Origin: Rhodoferax sp.
GTDB lineage: Bacteria; Pseudomonadota; Gammaproteobacteria; Burkholderiales; Burkholderiaceae_C
Length of the DNA stretch: 10,124 nucleotides
NCBI GenBank assembly: GCA_029946045.1
Contig: JAQSDS010000474.1
Coordinates: 1 to 10,124, forward strand
Direction of reading: 5' to 3'
A program made the translations under genes and the position numbers. Under the pieces are notes generated by a model that was not told the origin of the DNA, did no database searches, and saw nothing but the letters and a program-made list of their open reading frames with translations. This document shows positions 1 to 7,471 of this stretch, one piece after another (the stretch's first letter is position 1; each line of letters starts with the position of its first letter).

Positions 1-1050
1 GTTTTCGCTCCAACCGGGTGTGCGTGTGGGCTTTAGTTCTGCCAGTGCCCGTGCCATTCCGACGTTGCTGGCACAGATGGCTTGTACTGATTGAAATACT
101 CGGCCCAGTTCGTTCGCGTCAGCGTGTATGTGGATGAGTTTTTGGCGTGGGCGCGGACTTTCGATGACGGTGTAGCCCTCGGTAGTAGCTTCACCCAGGC
201 GTGGGCCAATTGCCAGCAATAAGTCTGCTTCACGTACGCGCTTACGCAACTCATCGGTCATGCCCCAGCCCACATGTCCGGCGAAATTTGGATGCTGTTG
301 GTCAAAACACTCCAAACGCCGCCATGACACACCTACCGGCAGGTCAAACCGCTCTGCGAACCCCTTTAATTGAATCAGTGCCTCTGATGTCCATCCACTG
401 CCGCCCACAAGCACAAAGGGGTTCTGTGCCGCTTCCAGGTGCTCACGCAACAGGGTGAGGTCTGTCACACCAGGATGGTTGACAACGCGGGTGTAGTGTG
501 CCAGGTCAGCAACCTCAGCGGTACCCCAAAGCGTGTCTTCTGGCAATGCCAAAACGACAGGACCCGGGCGACCGCTGGTGGCCACAGTAAAAGCTCTGGC
601 AATAAATTCTGGGATGCGGTCGGTACGATCGATTTGTGCCACCCACTTTGCCATTTGACCAAACATGCGGCGGTAATCGATTTCTTGGAACGCTTCACGC
701 TCACAGAAATCGTTTCCTACCTGGCCGACGAAAAGAATTAGGGGCGTGGAGTCTTGAAAGGCAGTGTGCACGCCAATGCTGGCATTTGTGGCGCCAGGGC
801 CGCGTGTGACGAAACAGATGCCCGGCTCACCGGTGAGCTTCCCATGGGCTTCGGCCATGTAGGCGGCTCCGCTTTCCTGGCGGCACACTACAGCTTGAAT
901 AGCGTCTTCGTGATCGTTGAGAGCGTCAATGCAGGGGAGATAACTCTCGCCTGGCACGAGAAAGATCCGGCTTGCGCCGTGGTTGCGCAATTGTTGAATA
1001 AGGATCTGTCCGCCGTTGCGAGATGCAGGGATGCTAATTTTCGAGGTCAT
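1..1050 (-). CDS. ThDP-dependent enzyme, acetolactate synthase superfamily (N-terminal 350 aa, runs off window)
   Basis: This frame is open from an ATG at 1050 to the left window edge, giving 350 codons without a stop. Family members are usually about 550-600 residues, so roughly the last 200, including the ThDP/Mg-binding GDG-N motif, lie outside. The visible part is the N-terminal pyrimidine-binding domain (residues ~12-175) and most of the central domain. Recognisable motifs are LVPGES at 31-36, the cofactor-activating glutamate in CRQESGAAYMAEA (Glu59), TRGPGATNA at 82-90, and an AFQE segment near 120-123 typical of acetolactate synthase-like enzymes. Enzymes of this family decarboxylate 2-keto acids or condense/cleave C-C bonds using thiamine diphosphate; which reaction this one performs cannot be told. 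An in-frame stop at 1060-1062 leaves this ATG as the natural start, though no clear ribosome binding site precedes it. It starts 14 nt after the transporter ATPase gene, so it is probably the last visible gene of the same operon. It may not be a biosynthetic acetolactate synthase. Confidence 0.9.
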   Translation of the reverse strand, partial: MTSKISIPASRNGGQILIQQLRNHGASRIFLVPGESYLPCIDALNDHEDAIQAVVCRQESGAAYMAEAHGKLTGEPGICFVTRGPGATNASIGVHTAFQDSTPLILFVGQVGNDFCEREAFQEIDYRRMFGQMAKWVAQIDRTDRIPEFIARAFTVATSGRPGPVVLALPEDTLWGTAEVADLAHYTRVVNHPGVTDLTLLREHLEAAQNPFVLVGGSGWTSEALIQLKGFAERFDLPVGVSWRRLECFDQQHPNFAGHVGWGMTDELRKRVREADLLLAIGPRLGEATTEGYTVIESPRPRQKLIHIHADANELGRVFQSVQAICASNVGMARALAELKPTRTPGWSEN

Positions 1051-1064
1051 AAATGAACACTAAT

Positions 1065-2720
1065 TTAAATGGTGGCAACACGAGCATCTACCGGGCTCCA
1101 GTGCTTGCCTGGAATAGCGTCGATAAGACATTTCGTGTAGTCGTTGCTAGGGCGGTCGAAAACTTGGGCTGGTGTGCCGAATTCGACAATGCGACCCTTG
1201 TGCATAACGGCGATCTGGTGGCATACCTGTGCAGCCACCCGTAAGTCGTGCGTGATGAAGATCATTGCCAAGTTCAATCGTTGCTGAATGTCCTGCAGTA
1301 ATTTGAGTACTTGTGCTTGCACCGATACATCTAGGGCGGACACCGATTCGTCCGCCACCAGGAGTTGTGGTTGCAGCGCCAGAGCGCGGGCAATGCCAAT
1401 TCGCTGTCGCTGGCCGCCCGAGAAAGCGTTGGGATAACGGTCGAACGAGGACTCATCGAGTTCCACCAGACGTAATAATTCGCGGGCCCTGCGCTCGGCC
1501 TCGGCGTATGGAACACCATTGGCTACCGGTCCATCGATGATGCTACGGCCCACCGTGTGGCGTGGGTTGAGCGAGGCGAAGGGGTCCTGGAAAATCATTT
1601 GAAGGTGCCTACGCATGGGTCGGAACTGCGCTTGCGTTAACGGTGCGATATCGGTGCCATTGAAAATGAGCTGGCCGCTGTCAATGTCGGTCAGACGCAG
1701 CAGGCACTTGCCAATCGTGGATTTGCCCGAACCGGACTCGCCCACGATACCCAGTGTCTGGCCGCGCTGCACACTGAAGCTGACACCGTCCACCGCGTTA
1801 ACAACACGCTTGCGCACAAATAGTCCGCGCTCAGTTACGTAGGTCTTGCGCAGGTTTTTGACCTCCAACACCACGGGATCAGTGAGGTTGCCTTGTGCGG
1901 TGATATCGCTGTTGCGGTGTGGTACGGCGGCAATCAGGCGTTGCGTATAGGGATGCTGAGGGCGGTTTAGCACTTGCTCGGCCGGTCCTTGTTCGACCAA
2001 GATGCCTTTTTCCATCACGGCCACACGGTCTGCGATGTCGGCGACAACGCCAAAATCGTGTGTGATGAACATGACGCCCATGCCCATGCTGGCCTGTATA
2101 TGTTTGATTAGCGCAAGGATCTGAGCTTGCGTGGTTACATCGAGCGCAGTGGTAGGTTCGTCTGCGATAAGGATGGCCGGTTCCAGTGCGAGTGCCATGG
2201 CGATCATCACGCGCTGGCGCTGCCCGCCTGAAAGGCGAAAGGGGTAGGCATCCTTAAGTGTGGAGGGGTCGGGAAGTCCTACCAAGTGCAGCAGTTCCAA
2301 TACGCGTTGCAGGCGCGCAGGACCCAGGTAGGCACCATGGACGGCCAACACCTCGGCAATTTGCTCGCCAACTCGCATAAGTGGGTTGAGCGCTGACATC
2401 GGTTCTTGAAATACCATGCCAATGTCCTTGCCGCGCAGTGCAAGGAGCTCGTCTTCGCGTAGTTGCAACAGGTCGCGACCCTTGAATAAAATTCGCCCAG
2501 CCTGGGGCTTTAGGTAGGTTGGCAGTAAGCCCATGATAGCGTTGGCGCTAATGGATTTCCCCGAGCCAGATTCACCAACGATACAAAGGATTTCACCAGC
2601 GTGAAGATCGAACGACAAGTCTTTTACTGCGTGTTTTCTGTCGCTTCCTGAGGGCAGTGTGACAGTCAAGTTCTCGACGCTCAACAGCGTTGTGCGGGAC
2701 GTTGATTTAGTAAAGGACAT
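1065..2720 (-). CDS. ABC transporter ATP-binding protein, fused DppD/DppF-type double ATPase
   Basis: This 551-residue protein carries two complete ABC ATPase domains of the oligopeptide/dipeptide/nickel family. It supplies both nucleotide-binding subunits of the importer from one polypeptide, as in GsiA and YejF. Domain 1 has Walker A GESGSGKS at 49-56, signature LSGGQ at 163-167, Walker B with D187/E188, and H-loop His221. Domain 2 has Walker A GESGSGKS at 327-334, signature FSGGQ at 433-437, Walker B with D457/E458, and His491. Each domain is followed by the family's C-terminal extension with a HPYT- or DYTK-type segment (near 257 and 527). All catalytic residues are present in both halves, so both ATP sites should be competent. 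The start is supported by a GGAGG motif 8 nt upstream, inside the last codons of the DppC-type gene. It sits at the cytoplasmic face and powers the two permeases encoded just upstream. Domain assignment is certain; the substrate is not. Confidence 0.97.
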   Translation of the reverse strand: MSFTKSTSRTTLLSVENLTVTLPSGSDRKHAVKDLSFDLHAGEILCIVGESGSGKSISANAIMGLLPTYLKPQAGRILFKGRDLLQLREDELLALRGKDIGMVFQEPMSALNPLMRVGEQIAEVLAVHGAYLGPARLQRVLELLHLVGLPDPSTLKDAYPFRLSGGQRQRVMIAMALALEPAILIADEPTTALDVTTQAQILALIKHIQASMGMGVMFITHDFGVVADIADRVAVMEKGILVEQGPAEQVLNRPQHPYTQRLIAAVPHRNSDITAQGNLTDPVVLEVKNLRKTYVTERGLFVRKRVVNAVDGVSFSVQRGQTLGIVGESGSGKSTIGKCLLRLTDIDSGQLIFNGTDIAPLTQAQFRPMRRHLQMIFQDPFASLNPRHTVGRSIIDGPVANGVPYAEAERRARELLRLVELDESSFDRYPNAFSGGQRQRIGIARALALQPQLLVADESVSALDVSVQAQVLKLLQDIQQRLNLAMIFITHDLRVAAQVCHQIAVMHKGRIVEFGTPAQVFDRPSNDYTKCLIDAIPGKHWSPVDARVATI

Positions 2721-2723
2721 GTT

Positions 2724-3563
2724 TTATTCCTCCCGTTTACGCAGTTGCGGATTCATGGCGTCATTTAAGCCTTCACCGATCAAGTTGATTGCCAGTACGG
2801 TCAACAAGATAGCGATGCCAGGCAGAACACTCATCAGGGGTGCCTCGCGAAGCATTGTTCGAGCGGCGCCGATCATGTAGCCCCAACTCATCAGGTTACG
2901 ATCTCCAAGTCCCAAGAAGGAGAGAGCAGATTCGGTCAGGATGGCGGTGGCGATCATCAGCGACGCAGTGACAATGATGGGAGACATCGCATTTGGCAAG
3001 ATTTGCGTAAATATGATTTGTATCGGCTTCTGGCCAATAACTATGGCTGCCTGCACGAATTCACGTTGCTTAAGCGATAAGAACTCGCTTCGAACCAGGC
3101 GCGCGACTGGTGGCCATGACACGATGGCGATTGCTCCTACGATTGAGTAAATCGTAGGCGTGAAAATGGCAACCAATACGACTGCCATGGCAAGTTGCGG
3201 GATGGTTTGGAAAAACTCGGTGAATCGCATTAATAGGTCATCAACACGGCCACCGTAATAACCGGCCAGAGACCCTATGAGGACACCGAAAATAACGGCA
3301 ACTAAGGTGGAGACAACGCCCACCAGCAGGGACACCCGAGCGCCGTAAGCGAGGCCCGCACCAAGGTCGCGCCCTAGCATGTCCGTTCCTAGAGGGTAAT
3401 CGCTGTTTTCGAATGGTTTGAGCAAGGGCTCAGCGACCATGTACCAGGGTGATTCCTCAAACCAGACCGAGCACAGCAGTGCGGTCAGGATCACCAAGAA
3501 AAAGATCATCATTCCAAAGATTGCACCTTTGTTGGCGGAAAAACGGCGTATAAATTTTTTCAT
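2724..3563 (-). CDS. ABC transporter permease, DppC type
   Basis: This 279-residue polytopic inner-membrane protein belongs to the BPD-transport permease superfamily, peptide/nickel branch. The N-terminal OppC-like segment has a first membrane helix at about 14-34. It is followed by the family hallmark LGTDMLGRD at 58-66 and several hydrophobic helices (around 77-101, 123-150, 198-220, 245-263). The cytoplasmic EAA-like coupling loop that contacts the ATPase is at about 169-191 (FVQAAIVIGQ...QILPN). The C-terminus INLIGEGLNDAMNPQLRK is also typical of DppC/OppC. Length is close to the usual 280-300. It pairs with the DppB-type permease to form the translocation pore. The start codon is 1 nt from the stop of the DppB-type gene and has only a weak purine stretch (GGGAAG) before it, which points to translational coupling. 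Which solute passes is unknown. Confidence 0.96.
   Translation of the reverse strand: MKKFIRRFSANKGAIFGMMIFFLVILTALLCSVWFEESPWYMVAEPLLKPFENSDYPLGTDMLGRDLGAGLAYGARVSLLVGVVSTLVAVIFGVLIGSLAGYYGGRVDDLLMRFTEFFQTIPQLAMAVVLVAIFTPTIYSIVGAIAIVSWPPVARLVRSEFLSLKQREFVQAAIVIGQKPIQIIFTQILPNAMSPIIVTASLMIATAILTESALSFLGLGDRNLMSWGYMIGAARTMLREAPLMSVLPGIAILLTVLAINLIGEGLNDAMNPQLRKREE
2729..2733 (-). promoter_or_regulatory. Ribosome binding site of the fused ATPase gene
   Basis: GGAGG on the minus strand lies 8 nt before the ATG at 2720. It is embedded in the final codons of the DppC-type permease gene (...CGG GAG GAA TAA), so the two genes are probably translationally linked. Confidence 0.85.
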
Positions 3564-3564
3564 G

Positions 3565-4554
3565 CTAGCTTCCCAATTCGATTCGAGGATCGATCATTCT
3601 GTAAACCAAGTCGGTGATCAGGTTGAACAGAACGACCATGGTGGAGGTCACGAGAAAGACACCGAGCAGCAGTTGATAGTCACGCTGCATTAAGGCGTCG
3701 AACATGAGACGGCCTATACCAGGCCAGCCAAATACGGTTTCGGCTAGCACAGCGCCACCAGCCATCTGCCCGAGCTGGATACCGGCGAAGGTCACGACGG
3801 GCAACATGGCATTGCGCATCACATGTCGGCGGATTACTTGACCCGCTGGAACACCCTTAGCGCGTGCAGTCTTGACGAAGTCCATGCCCATTACCTCCAA
3901 CATGGAGGCGCGAGCTAGGCGTGCGTAGACCGCCATAAAGAAGCAGCCGAGAGAAACCACTGGAAGCACCAAGTGGGCGCTGATGTCCGCGACGCGGTCC
4001 CAGCCGATTAGGCCTGCCCCCGCGCTTTCCATTCCGAATGCTGGAAGCCAGCCCAAATTGACTGAGAACAGGAGTACCATGAGGAGCGACAGCCAGAACA
4101 AGGGGGTCGCATAAAAGACCAGTGAGATGGACATGATCAAACTGTCCAGCCAAGTGTGTTTGTTGGTGTAGCGACTGCGCGCTGCAAACACGCCAAGCAT
4201 GCCACCCACAAGCAGTGAAAAGACAAAGGCCAGTGCCATCAATAAAAGTGTTGCTGGCAGCCGTTCAGCGATGAGATCAAGGACCGGTAAGTTATTGCGG
4301 TATGAAAAACCCAAGTCCAGTTGCAGAATACCTTTGACGTAAAGCCAAAGTTGCAGCGATAACGGTTGGTCAAAGCCAAATTGCTCACGCAATTGAGCTA
4401 AATAAGCAGGGTCTGACGAAGCTGCTTCACCGGCCATGATTGCAGCCGGATCGCCAGGTGCCAGACGGATCAGCAGAAAATTAAAGACCACAACGCCAAG
4501 GATGACGAAGAAGGCTTTGCCCAGTCTGGCGATGAGGAATGAGATCAGTTTCAC
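3565..4554 (-). CDS. ABC transporter permease, DppB type (GTG start)
   Basis: This is the second pore-forming permease, a 329-residue inner-membrane protein. Seen features are the N-terminal helix (about 5-31), the DppB/OppB signature APGDP at 32-36, and the membrane helices that follow. The EAA loop is at about 225-252 (DFVKTARAKGV...RNAMLP), followed by ETVFGWPGIGRL at 272-283 and the C-terminal YRMIDPRIELG. The frame extends upstream to 4659, but that extension is hydrophilic, unlike the family, and reads through the hairpin-rich gap. The GTG at 4554 is preferred because AGGAG lies 7 nt before it and because the product then begins MKLISFLIARL, as usual for DppB, at a normal length. The gene follows the binding-protein gene after 108 nt and precedes the DppC-type gene by 1 nt. 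The family is certain; the substrate is not. Confidence 0.95.
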   Translation of the reverse strand: MKLISFLIARLGKAFFVILGVVVFNFLLIRLAPGDPAAIMAGEAASSDPAYLAQLREQFGFDQPLSLQLWLYVKGILQLDLGFSYRNNLPVLDLIAERLPATLLLMALAFVFSLLVGGMLGVFAARSRYTNKHTWLDSLIMSISLVFYATPLFWLSLLMVLLFSVNLGWLPAFGMESAGAGLIGWDRVADISAHLVLPVVSLGCFFMAVYARLARASMLEVMGMDFVKTARAKGVPAGQVIRRHVMRNAMLPVVTFAGIQLGQMAGGAVLAETVFGWPGIGRLMFDALMQRDYQLLLGVFLVTSTMVVLFNLITDLVYRMIDPRIELGS

Positions 4555-4561
4555 GGTATAG

Positions 4562-4566
4562 CTCCT
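4562..4566 (-). promoter_or_regulatory. Ribosome binding site that fixes the GTG start of the DppB-type gene
   Basis: AGGAG on the minus strand (within GAGGAGC) ends 7 nt before the GTG at 4554. It is the reason for choosing this start over longer in-frame candidates up to 4659. Confidence 0.85.
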
Positions 4567-4570
4567 CGTT

Positions 4571-4653
4571 CTGCAAAGTGCAGTTTTCCCTGGCCACGCG
4601 CGGTGCGCGCAGCCAATACTTATGGTCGAGAGGGGGCCCGCCGCTGGCGGGCC
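4571..4653 (-). promoter_or_regulatory. Hairpin cluster between the binding-protein and permease genes
   Basis: Three perfect inverted repeats lie in the 108-nt gap. The strongest, 4635-4653, has 8-bp arms GGCCCGCC/GGCGGGCC around a 3-nt loop and starts 9 nt after the binding-protein stop codon. A second has 5-bp arms CGCGC/GCGCG at 4597-4609, and a third has CTGCA/TGCAG at 4571-4583. No U-tract follows the strong hairpin on the minus strand, so it does not look like a complete intrinsic terminator. Stable stem-loops in this position are known in other importer operons (for example malE-malF) to protect the upstream message. Such an arrangement gives excess binding protein over membrane subunits. 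The inverted repeats are directly visible; the role is inferred. Confidence 0.6.
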
Positions 4654-4662
4654 ATACAAGCG

Positions 4663-6252
4663 TTACTTCTTGTCGAAGTACACGTCGTCAAAGGTTTCGT
4701 TGAGACCGATACCGGTTTTCACGAGGTTCTTGATATGTTTGGGATAGAAGGTGGCATATTCCATCTCGAACAACACGCCGTTAGCCACCTCAGTGGTTAG
4801 CACGTTCTGAACTTCCGAGTAAAGCTTCTGGCGCAACTCAGGTGTTCGAGCGGCTGCTGCTGTAGCGAACAACTCGTCAACTCTGGGGTTTTTGTAACCC
4901 TGGTTGTTTACAAAAGGCGAGCCCTTGATCGAATTGGTCGAAAGAAAGTGGCGAGCAACGCCCAGTGCCGGGTCTCCATATTGATAAGTAAAGTTGAATG
5001 TGACATCGTAGTCAAATTCACCAGTACGTTTGGCCCAGCCGCCAGCGTCAGCAGGATCAATTTGGACTTTAAAGCCTAACTGTTCCAGGCTTTGCATTGT
5101 GTATTCGGCCAGGCGATCCCAAGCCGAACCATATGGGAATGCCAGGATCTTGACTGGCGTTGCGCCAACATTGACGCCTGACTCTTGAATCAGTGCACGG
5201 GCCTTCTTGAGGTCAAACGGGTATTGCGGTACGTTCTTGTCGTAATAGAGCGTAGTTGAGGCGATAGGTCCGGTGGCCACTTTGCCCATACCAAAGAAAA
5301 TGTTGTCGACAATGAATTTGCGATTTAACGCGTGCATCACTGCCTGACGAACCTTGACGTTGTCAAACGGAGGCTTGCGCTGGTTCATGCTCATGAAGGC
5401 CAGAGGGGCGTACATTTCCCAACCCTTAGTGGTCATCTCGATATTGGGTAAGGCTTTAAGACGCTTGACATCAACGTTGTCAACATCACCGCCGCGCAGG
5501 ACTTGAACGTCGCCTTTTTCGAAGGCCACCGATCGCGAGGCTGCGTCCGGGATCACACGGAATATGATTTCGTTGAGGTATGGCTGGCCTTTCTTCCAAT
5601 AGTCGGTGTTGCGAGTCAGGACGATGTGAGAACCCTTCTTCCACTCTTTGAACTTGAATGGACCTGTTCCGATGGGCGTCTGGTTCGCTGGGTTGGTGCG
5701 GAAGTCCGTGCCTTCGTAGATGTGCTTGGGCACCATCGGCATGTTGTCAACTACGAACAGAGTCATAAAGGGTGAAAAGGACTCCTTAAGTTTGAATTCG
5801 ACAGTGTTTTCGTTAAGCGCGGTGACTGATGCAATGTATTTGTTGATGATCAGACGACCACGTGGATGCATTTCACGCAAGAACTTGTCAACGCTGAAGA
5901 CCACGTCGGCTGCACTGAATGATTTTCCGTCGTGCCACTTAACTCCGCGTTGTAGTTCAAAGGTATAGGTCAGTCCATCGGTCGAGGCCTTCCAAGACTT
6001 GGCAAGGGAGGGTTGTGGCTTCAGTTGGTGATCGTATGTCAGCAGGCTCTGGTAGATCTTTCCTGCCACATATTGGGTTGGTGCTTGCTGATTTAGGCCC
6101 AGCATGAGGGTTGGTGGCTCGGGCTGCACAATGGCGGTCAGCGTACCGCCTTGTGTCTGGGCATTAACTGTGCCCGCTGTGAGCAACCACGTGACGGCTG
6201 CAAGCGCGGCGCTCGCCTTCATGATTTTGATACTGGCAGAGGTCTGTTTCAT
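4663..6252 (-). CDS. ABC transporter periplasmic substrate-binding protein, family 5 (DppA/OppA type)
   Basis: This 529-residue protein is the periplasmic receptor of the importer. Residues 1-31 form a Sec signal peptide: positively charged start, hydrophobic core around 14-27, and a likely cut after VNA31. There is no lipobox cysteine, so it should be a free periplasmic protein as in Gram-negatives. The SBP_bac_5 signature spans about 84-120 (AKSWKAS.DGLTYTF...GVKWHDGK.FSAADVVFS), and PIGTGPFKF is at 193-201. Length matches the family, whose members bind peptides, nickel, glutathione, opines or sugars; the ligand cannot be deduced. An in-frame TTG at 6264 could extend the product by four residues. 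The ATG at 6252 is preferred because GGAG lies 6 nt before it. The gene lies 91 nt downstream of gntR and may be read from that promoter, from its own, or both. Confidence 0.96.
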   Translation of the reverse strand: MKQTSASIKIMKASAALAAVTWLLTAGTVNAQTQGGTLTAIVQPEPPTLMLGLNQQAPTQYVAGKIYQSLLTYDHQLKPQPSLAKSWKASTDGLTYTFELQRGVKWHDGKSFSAADVVFSVDKFLREMHPRGRLIINKYIASVTALNENTVEFKLKESFSPFMTLFVVDNMPMVPKHIYEGTDFRTNPANQTPIGTGPFKFKEWKKGSHIVLTRNTDYWKKGQPYLNEIIFRVIPDAASRSVAFEKGDVQVLRGGDVDNVDVKRLKALPNIEMTTKGWEMYAPLAFMSMNQRKPPFDNVKVRQAVMHALNRKFIVDNIFFGMGKVATGPIASTTLYYDKNVPQYPFDLKKARALIQESGVNVGATPVKILAFPYGSAWDRLAEYTMQSLEQLGFKVQIDPADAGGWAKRTGEFDYDVTFNFTYQYGDPALGVARHFLSTNSIKGSPFVNNQGYKNPRVDELFATAAAARTPELRQKLYSEVQNVLTTEVANGVLFEMEYATFYPKHIKNLVKTGIGLNETFDDVYFDKK

Positions 6253-6258
6253 TAAATT

Positions 6259-6262
6259 CTCC
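6259..6262 (-). promoter_or_regulatory. Ribosome binding site of the substrate-binding protein gene
   Basis: GGAG on the minus strand lies 6 nt before the ATG at 6252. It overlaps the alternative TTG codon at 6264-6262, which argues against that earlier start. Confidence 0.75.
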
Positions 6263-6309
6263 AATTGAGGTTGTATGCAGGCACTGAGGCCAAGAGGGGA
6301 AAAGGGGCT

Positions 6310-6323
6310 GGTAACAAAATACC
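6310..6323. promoter_or_regulatory. Possible regulator operator, GGTA-N6-TACC
   Basis: A short inverted repeat, GGTA and TACC with a 6-nt A-rich spacer, lies about 58 nt before the start of the binding-protein gene, in the only gap between gntR and the transport genes. FadR-subfamily regulators often bind sites of the general form TGGT..ACCA, and this site has a GGT..ACC core in a suitable place. The arms are only 4 bp, so chance occurrence is quite possible. No convincing -35/-10 pair was found beside it. Confidence 0.25.
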
Positions 6324-6343
6324 CGGGGAAATTGGTTCTGGTG

Positions 6344-7072
6344 TCATATTTCTTCGTCTTCGCTGGCGTCTAGTCCCAAACGCCTGCTAATGCCCAGCAG
6401 GTGTTCGCGCATTGCGCGCCTAGCTGCAACAGGTTGCCGCTTCTTCAGAGCTTTGAGCAGCGGTAGGTGCTCTTTGTGCGCCACCTCCCAAACCTCGCCG
6501 TATACGAAGTGATGGTTGAACTGGTTGAAGATTGCGCTTCCCTCGCTAAGTGTCCACAGGTGTTGCACCATCGAAGCCAAAGCTATATTGCCGCAAGCCT
6601 CGCCAATTAAGAGATGCAGTGTGTCGTTGTGCTTGAAAGGTTGTTCAGAGCCTGGCAGGGCTAGCGTGGCTTCTTCCATTAGCTTGATCTGTGCCGCTGT
6701 GGCATTGCGTGCTGCCAATTCAGCGCAATAGGGTTCAATCAATAGCCGTGCTTGCATAAGGTCGGCGGCGCCAATGTCAAGCTGAACTGGATTGATTTGA
6801 CCCGCAATAAGACCATCTTCACTACCAGGGCGTGACTCTGGGCCAGTGACGTATACGCCGGTTCCTACGCGTACGTCCACCCAACCTTCAATTTCAAGCG
6901 CGATCAAAGCTTCGCGCACCGATGGTCGACTTACCGCCAACATTTCTGCCAACTCGCGCTCCGATGGCAGGCGTTCGCCCACTTTGTAACTGCCGTTTGA
7001 TATCTTGTCCTTTATCTGATTGGCGATCATTCGGTAAAGCCGGGAGACGCTGATTGGTTGAAAGGAGGACAT
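6344..7072 (-). CDS. GntR-family transcriptional regulator, FadR subfamily
   Basis: This 242-residue protein has an N-terminal winged helix (about 10-77) with the classic GntR signature: GERLPSERELAEMLAVSRPSV at about 32-52 and the wing RVGTGVYV at 68-75. The C-terminal all-helical FCD ligand-binding domain covers about 105-230. Candidate metal or ligand residues in the FCD domain are Asp150/His153 (NDTLH), His202 (KEHLPLL) and His224 (REHLL). FCD regulators usually sense small organic acids and repress or activate the adjacent catabolic genes. Lying upstream of and co-directional with the importer and ThDP-enzyme genes, it is the likely local regulator of that operon. The ATG at 7072 is preceded by a pyrimidine-rich leader without a Shine-Dalgarno sequence. 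No better start is visible, and the next ATG (residue 15) would cut into the DNA-binding domain. Family call is secure; effector and sign of regulation are unknown. Confidence 0.95.
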   Translation of the reverse strand: MSSFQPISVSRLYRMIANQIKDKISNGSYKVGERLPSERELAEMLAVSRPSVREALIALEIEGWVDVRVGTGVYVTGPESRPGSEDGLIAGQINPVQLDIGAADLMQARLLIEPYCAELAARNATAAQIKLMEEATLALPGSEQPFKHNDTLHLLIGEACGNIALASMVQHLWTLSEGSAIFNQFNHHFVYGEVWEVAHKEHLPLLKALKKRQPVAARRAMREHLLGISRRLGLDASEDEEI

Positions 7073-7082
7073 GGGAGAACTC

Positions 7083-7118
7083 GGTTAGGTTAGGTAGTAA
7101 GGTGGCTTGGTGGTAAGG
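7083..7118. repeat. G/T-rich repeat next to the gntR start
   Basis: Plus-strand GGTTA occurs twice in tandem, followed by two near-identical 10-mers, GGTAGTAAGG (7093-7102) and GGTGGTAAGG (7109-7118), which differ at one base and start 16 nt apart. Eight GG dinucleotides fall within 36 nt. It begins 11 nt upstream of the gntR start codon. It would be the C-rich leader of the gntR message or a repeated protein-binding site; the role is not known. Confidence 0.4.
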
Positions 7119-7270
7119 CCAGTCTAACTAAAAATTTACAGGAAGGTTGTAGGGGTTAACACTAACGCATTGACTTAAGCATATTGCATGCCACATCTAG
7201 ACGTCCGTGCTTCTAATGGGCAAGAAGCCGAACACATCAACCAGCTTTAGAAGGAGCGACGCGAAAATAA

Positions 7271-7355
7271 CTCGAATTTAGGATGTTTGTGGCACGCCAA
7301 CCTAAGCCTTCGCTCACGTTCGTGTGCATCCGTTTGGTGAGTGAAATTTTTCGAG
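7271..7355 (+). other. Foldable segment with nested inverted repeats
   Basis: An inner stem pairs TTCGCTCAC (7309-7317) with GTGAGTGAA (7337-7345), nine pairs including one G-U, around a 19-nt loop. An outer stem pairs CTCGAA (7271-7276) with TTCGAG (7350-7355). The inner 3' arm is followed by ATTTTT. It might be part of a structured RNA or a weak terminator, but nothing else supports an RNA gene. Confidence 0.25.
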
Positions 7356-7456
7356 TGCCCAGCTTTGGTGCTCCGGTGTTCTACGAAAACAGGGACAAGT
7401 GGCGCAAATTTGCCTCAGGGCTTTGGAAATCGGATTTGAACCCGCGTCCGCACTGA
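7283..7456 (+). CDS. Small ORF, 57 aa, unknown
   Basis: An ATG at 7283 opens a 57-codon frame ending at TGA 7454-7456, 15 nt before a strong plus-strand terminator hairpin. The product starts MFVARQPKPS and ends KSDLNPRPH; it has no recognisable domain, signal peptide or membrane segment. No ribosome binding site is well placed: AAGGAG at 7251-7256 is about 27 nt away. The C-terminal residues are encoded by the tmRNA/tRNA-like fragment read on the opposite strand, and the frame runs through the foldable segment, both of which argue against a real protein. It is listed mainly because of the terminator right after it. Confidence 0.18.
   Translation: MFVARQPKPSLTFVCIRLVSEIFRVPSFGAPVFYENRDKWRKFASGLWKSDLNPRPH
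7431..7450 (-). other. tmRNA/tRNA T-arm-like fragment (possible attachment-site remnant)
   Basis: Read on the minus strand the sequence is CGGACGCGGGTTCAAATCCG. Its first 15 nt equal, as I recall the gene, the segment just before the 3' end of E. coli ssrA (CGGACGCGGGTTCAA), and GGTTCAAATCC is a standard T-loop. After the second C of the T-stem the pairing fails, and there is no acceptor stem or CCA. No tmRNA or tRNA body lies on the other side. It cannot be a functional RNA. The 3' ends of tRNA and tmRNA genes are common targets of integrases, so a leftover of such a site next to a mobilization module is plausible. Confidence 0.35.
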
Positions 7457-7471
7457 ACCACCATACATAGA

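Noticed and set aside
439..1244. Plus-strand frames of 63-100 residues opposite the ThDP enzyme and ATPase
   Set aside because: They lie antisense to strongly recognisable proteins and resemble no family.
4635..4653. Strong GC hairpin as an intrinsic terminator
   Set aside because: No U-rich tract follows on either strand, and the permease genes downstream clearly belong to the same transport system.
4555..4659. Upstream extension of the DppB-type permease to 4659
   Set aside because: The added residues are hydrophilic and cysteine-rich, pass through the hairpin cluster, and lie upstream of a well-placed AGGAG and GTG at 4554.
7155..7166. GTTA-ACAC-TAAC inverted repeat upstream of gntR as an operator
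   Set aside because: Four-base arms are too short to separate from chance, and it matches no known GntR-family site well.
7421..7460. A functional tRNA or tmRNA gene on the minus strand
   Set aside because: Only the T-arm region is recognisable; the T-stem does not close, and there is no acceptor stem, CCA end or anticodon arm nearby.
7454..7470. CCACCA on the plus strand as a tRNA 3' end
   Set aside because: The preceding plus-strand sequence has no T-loop in the right orientation; the T-loop-like string is on the opposite strand.
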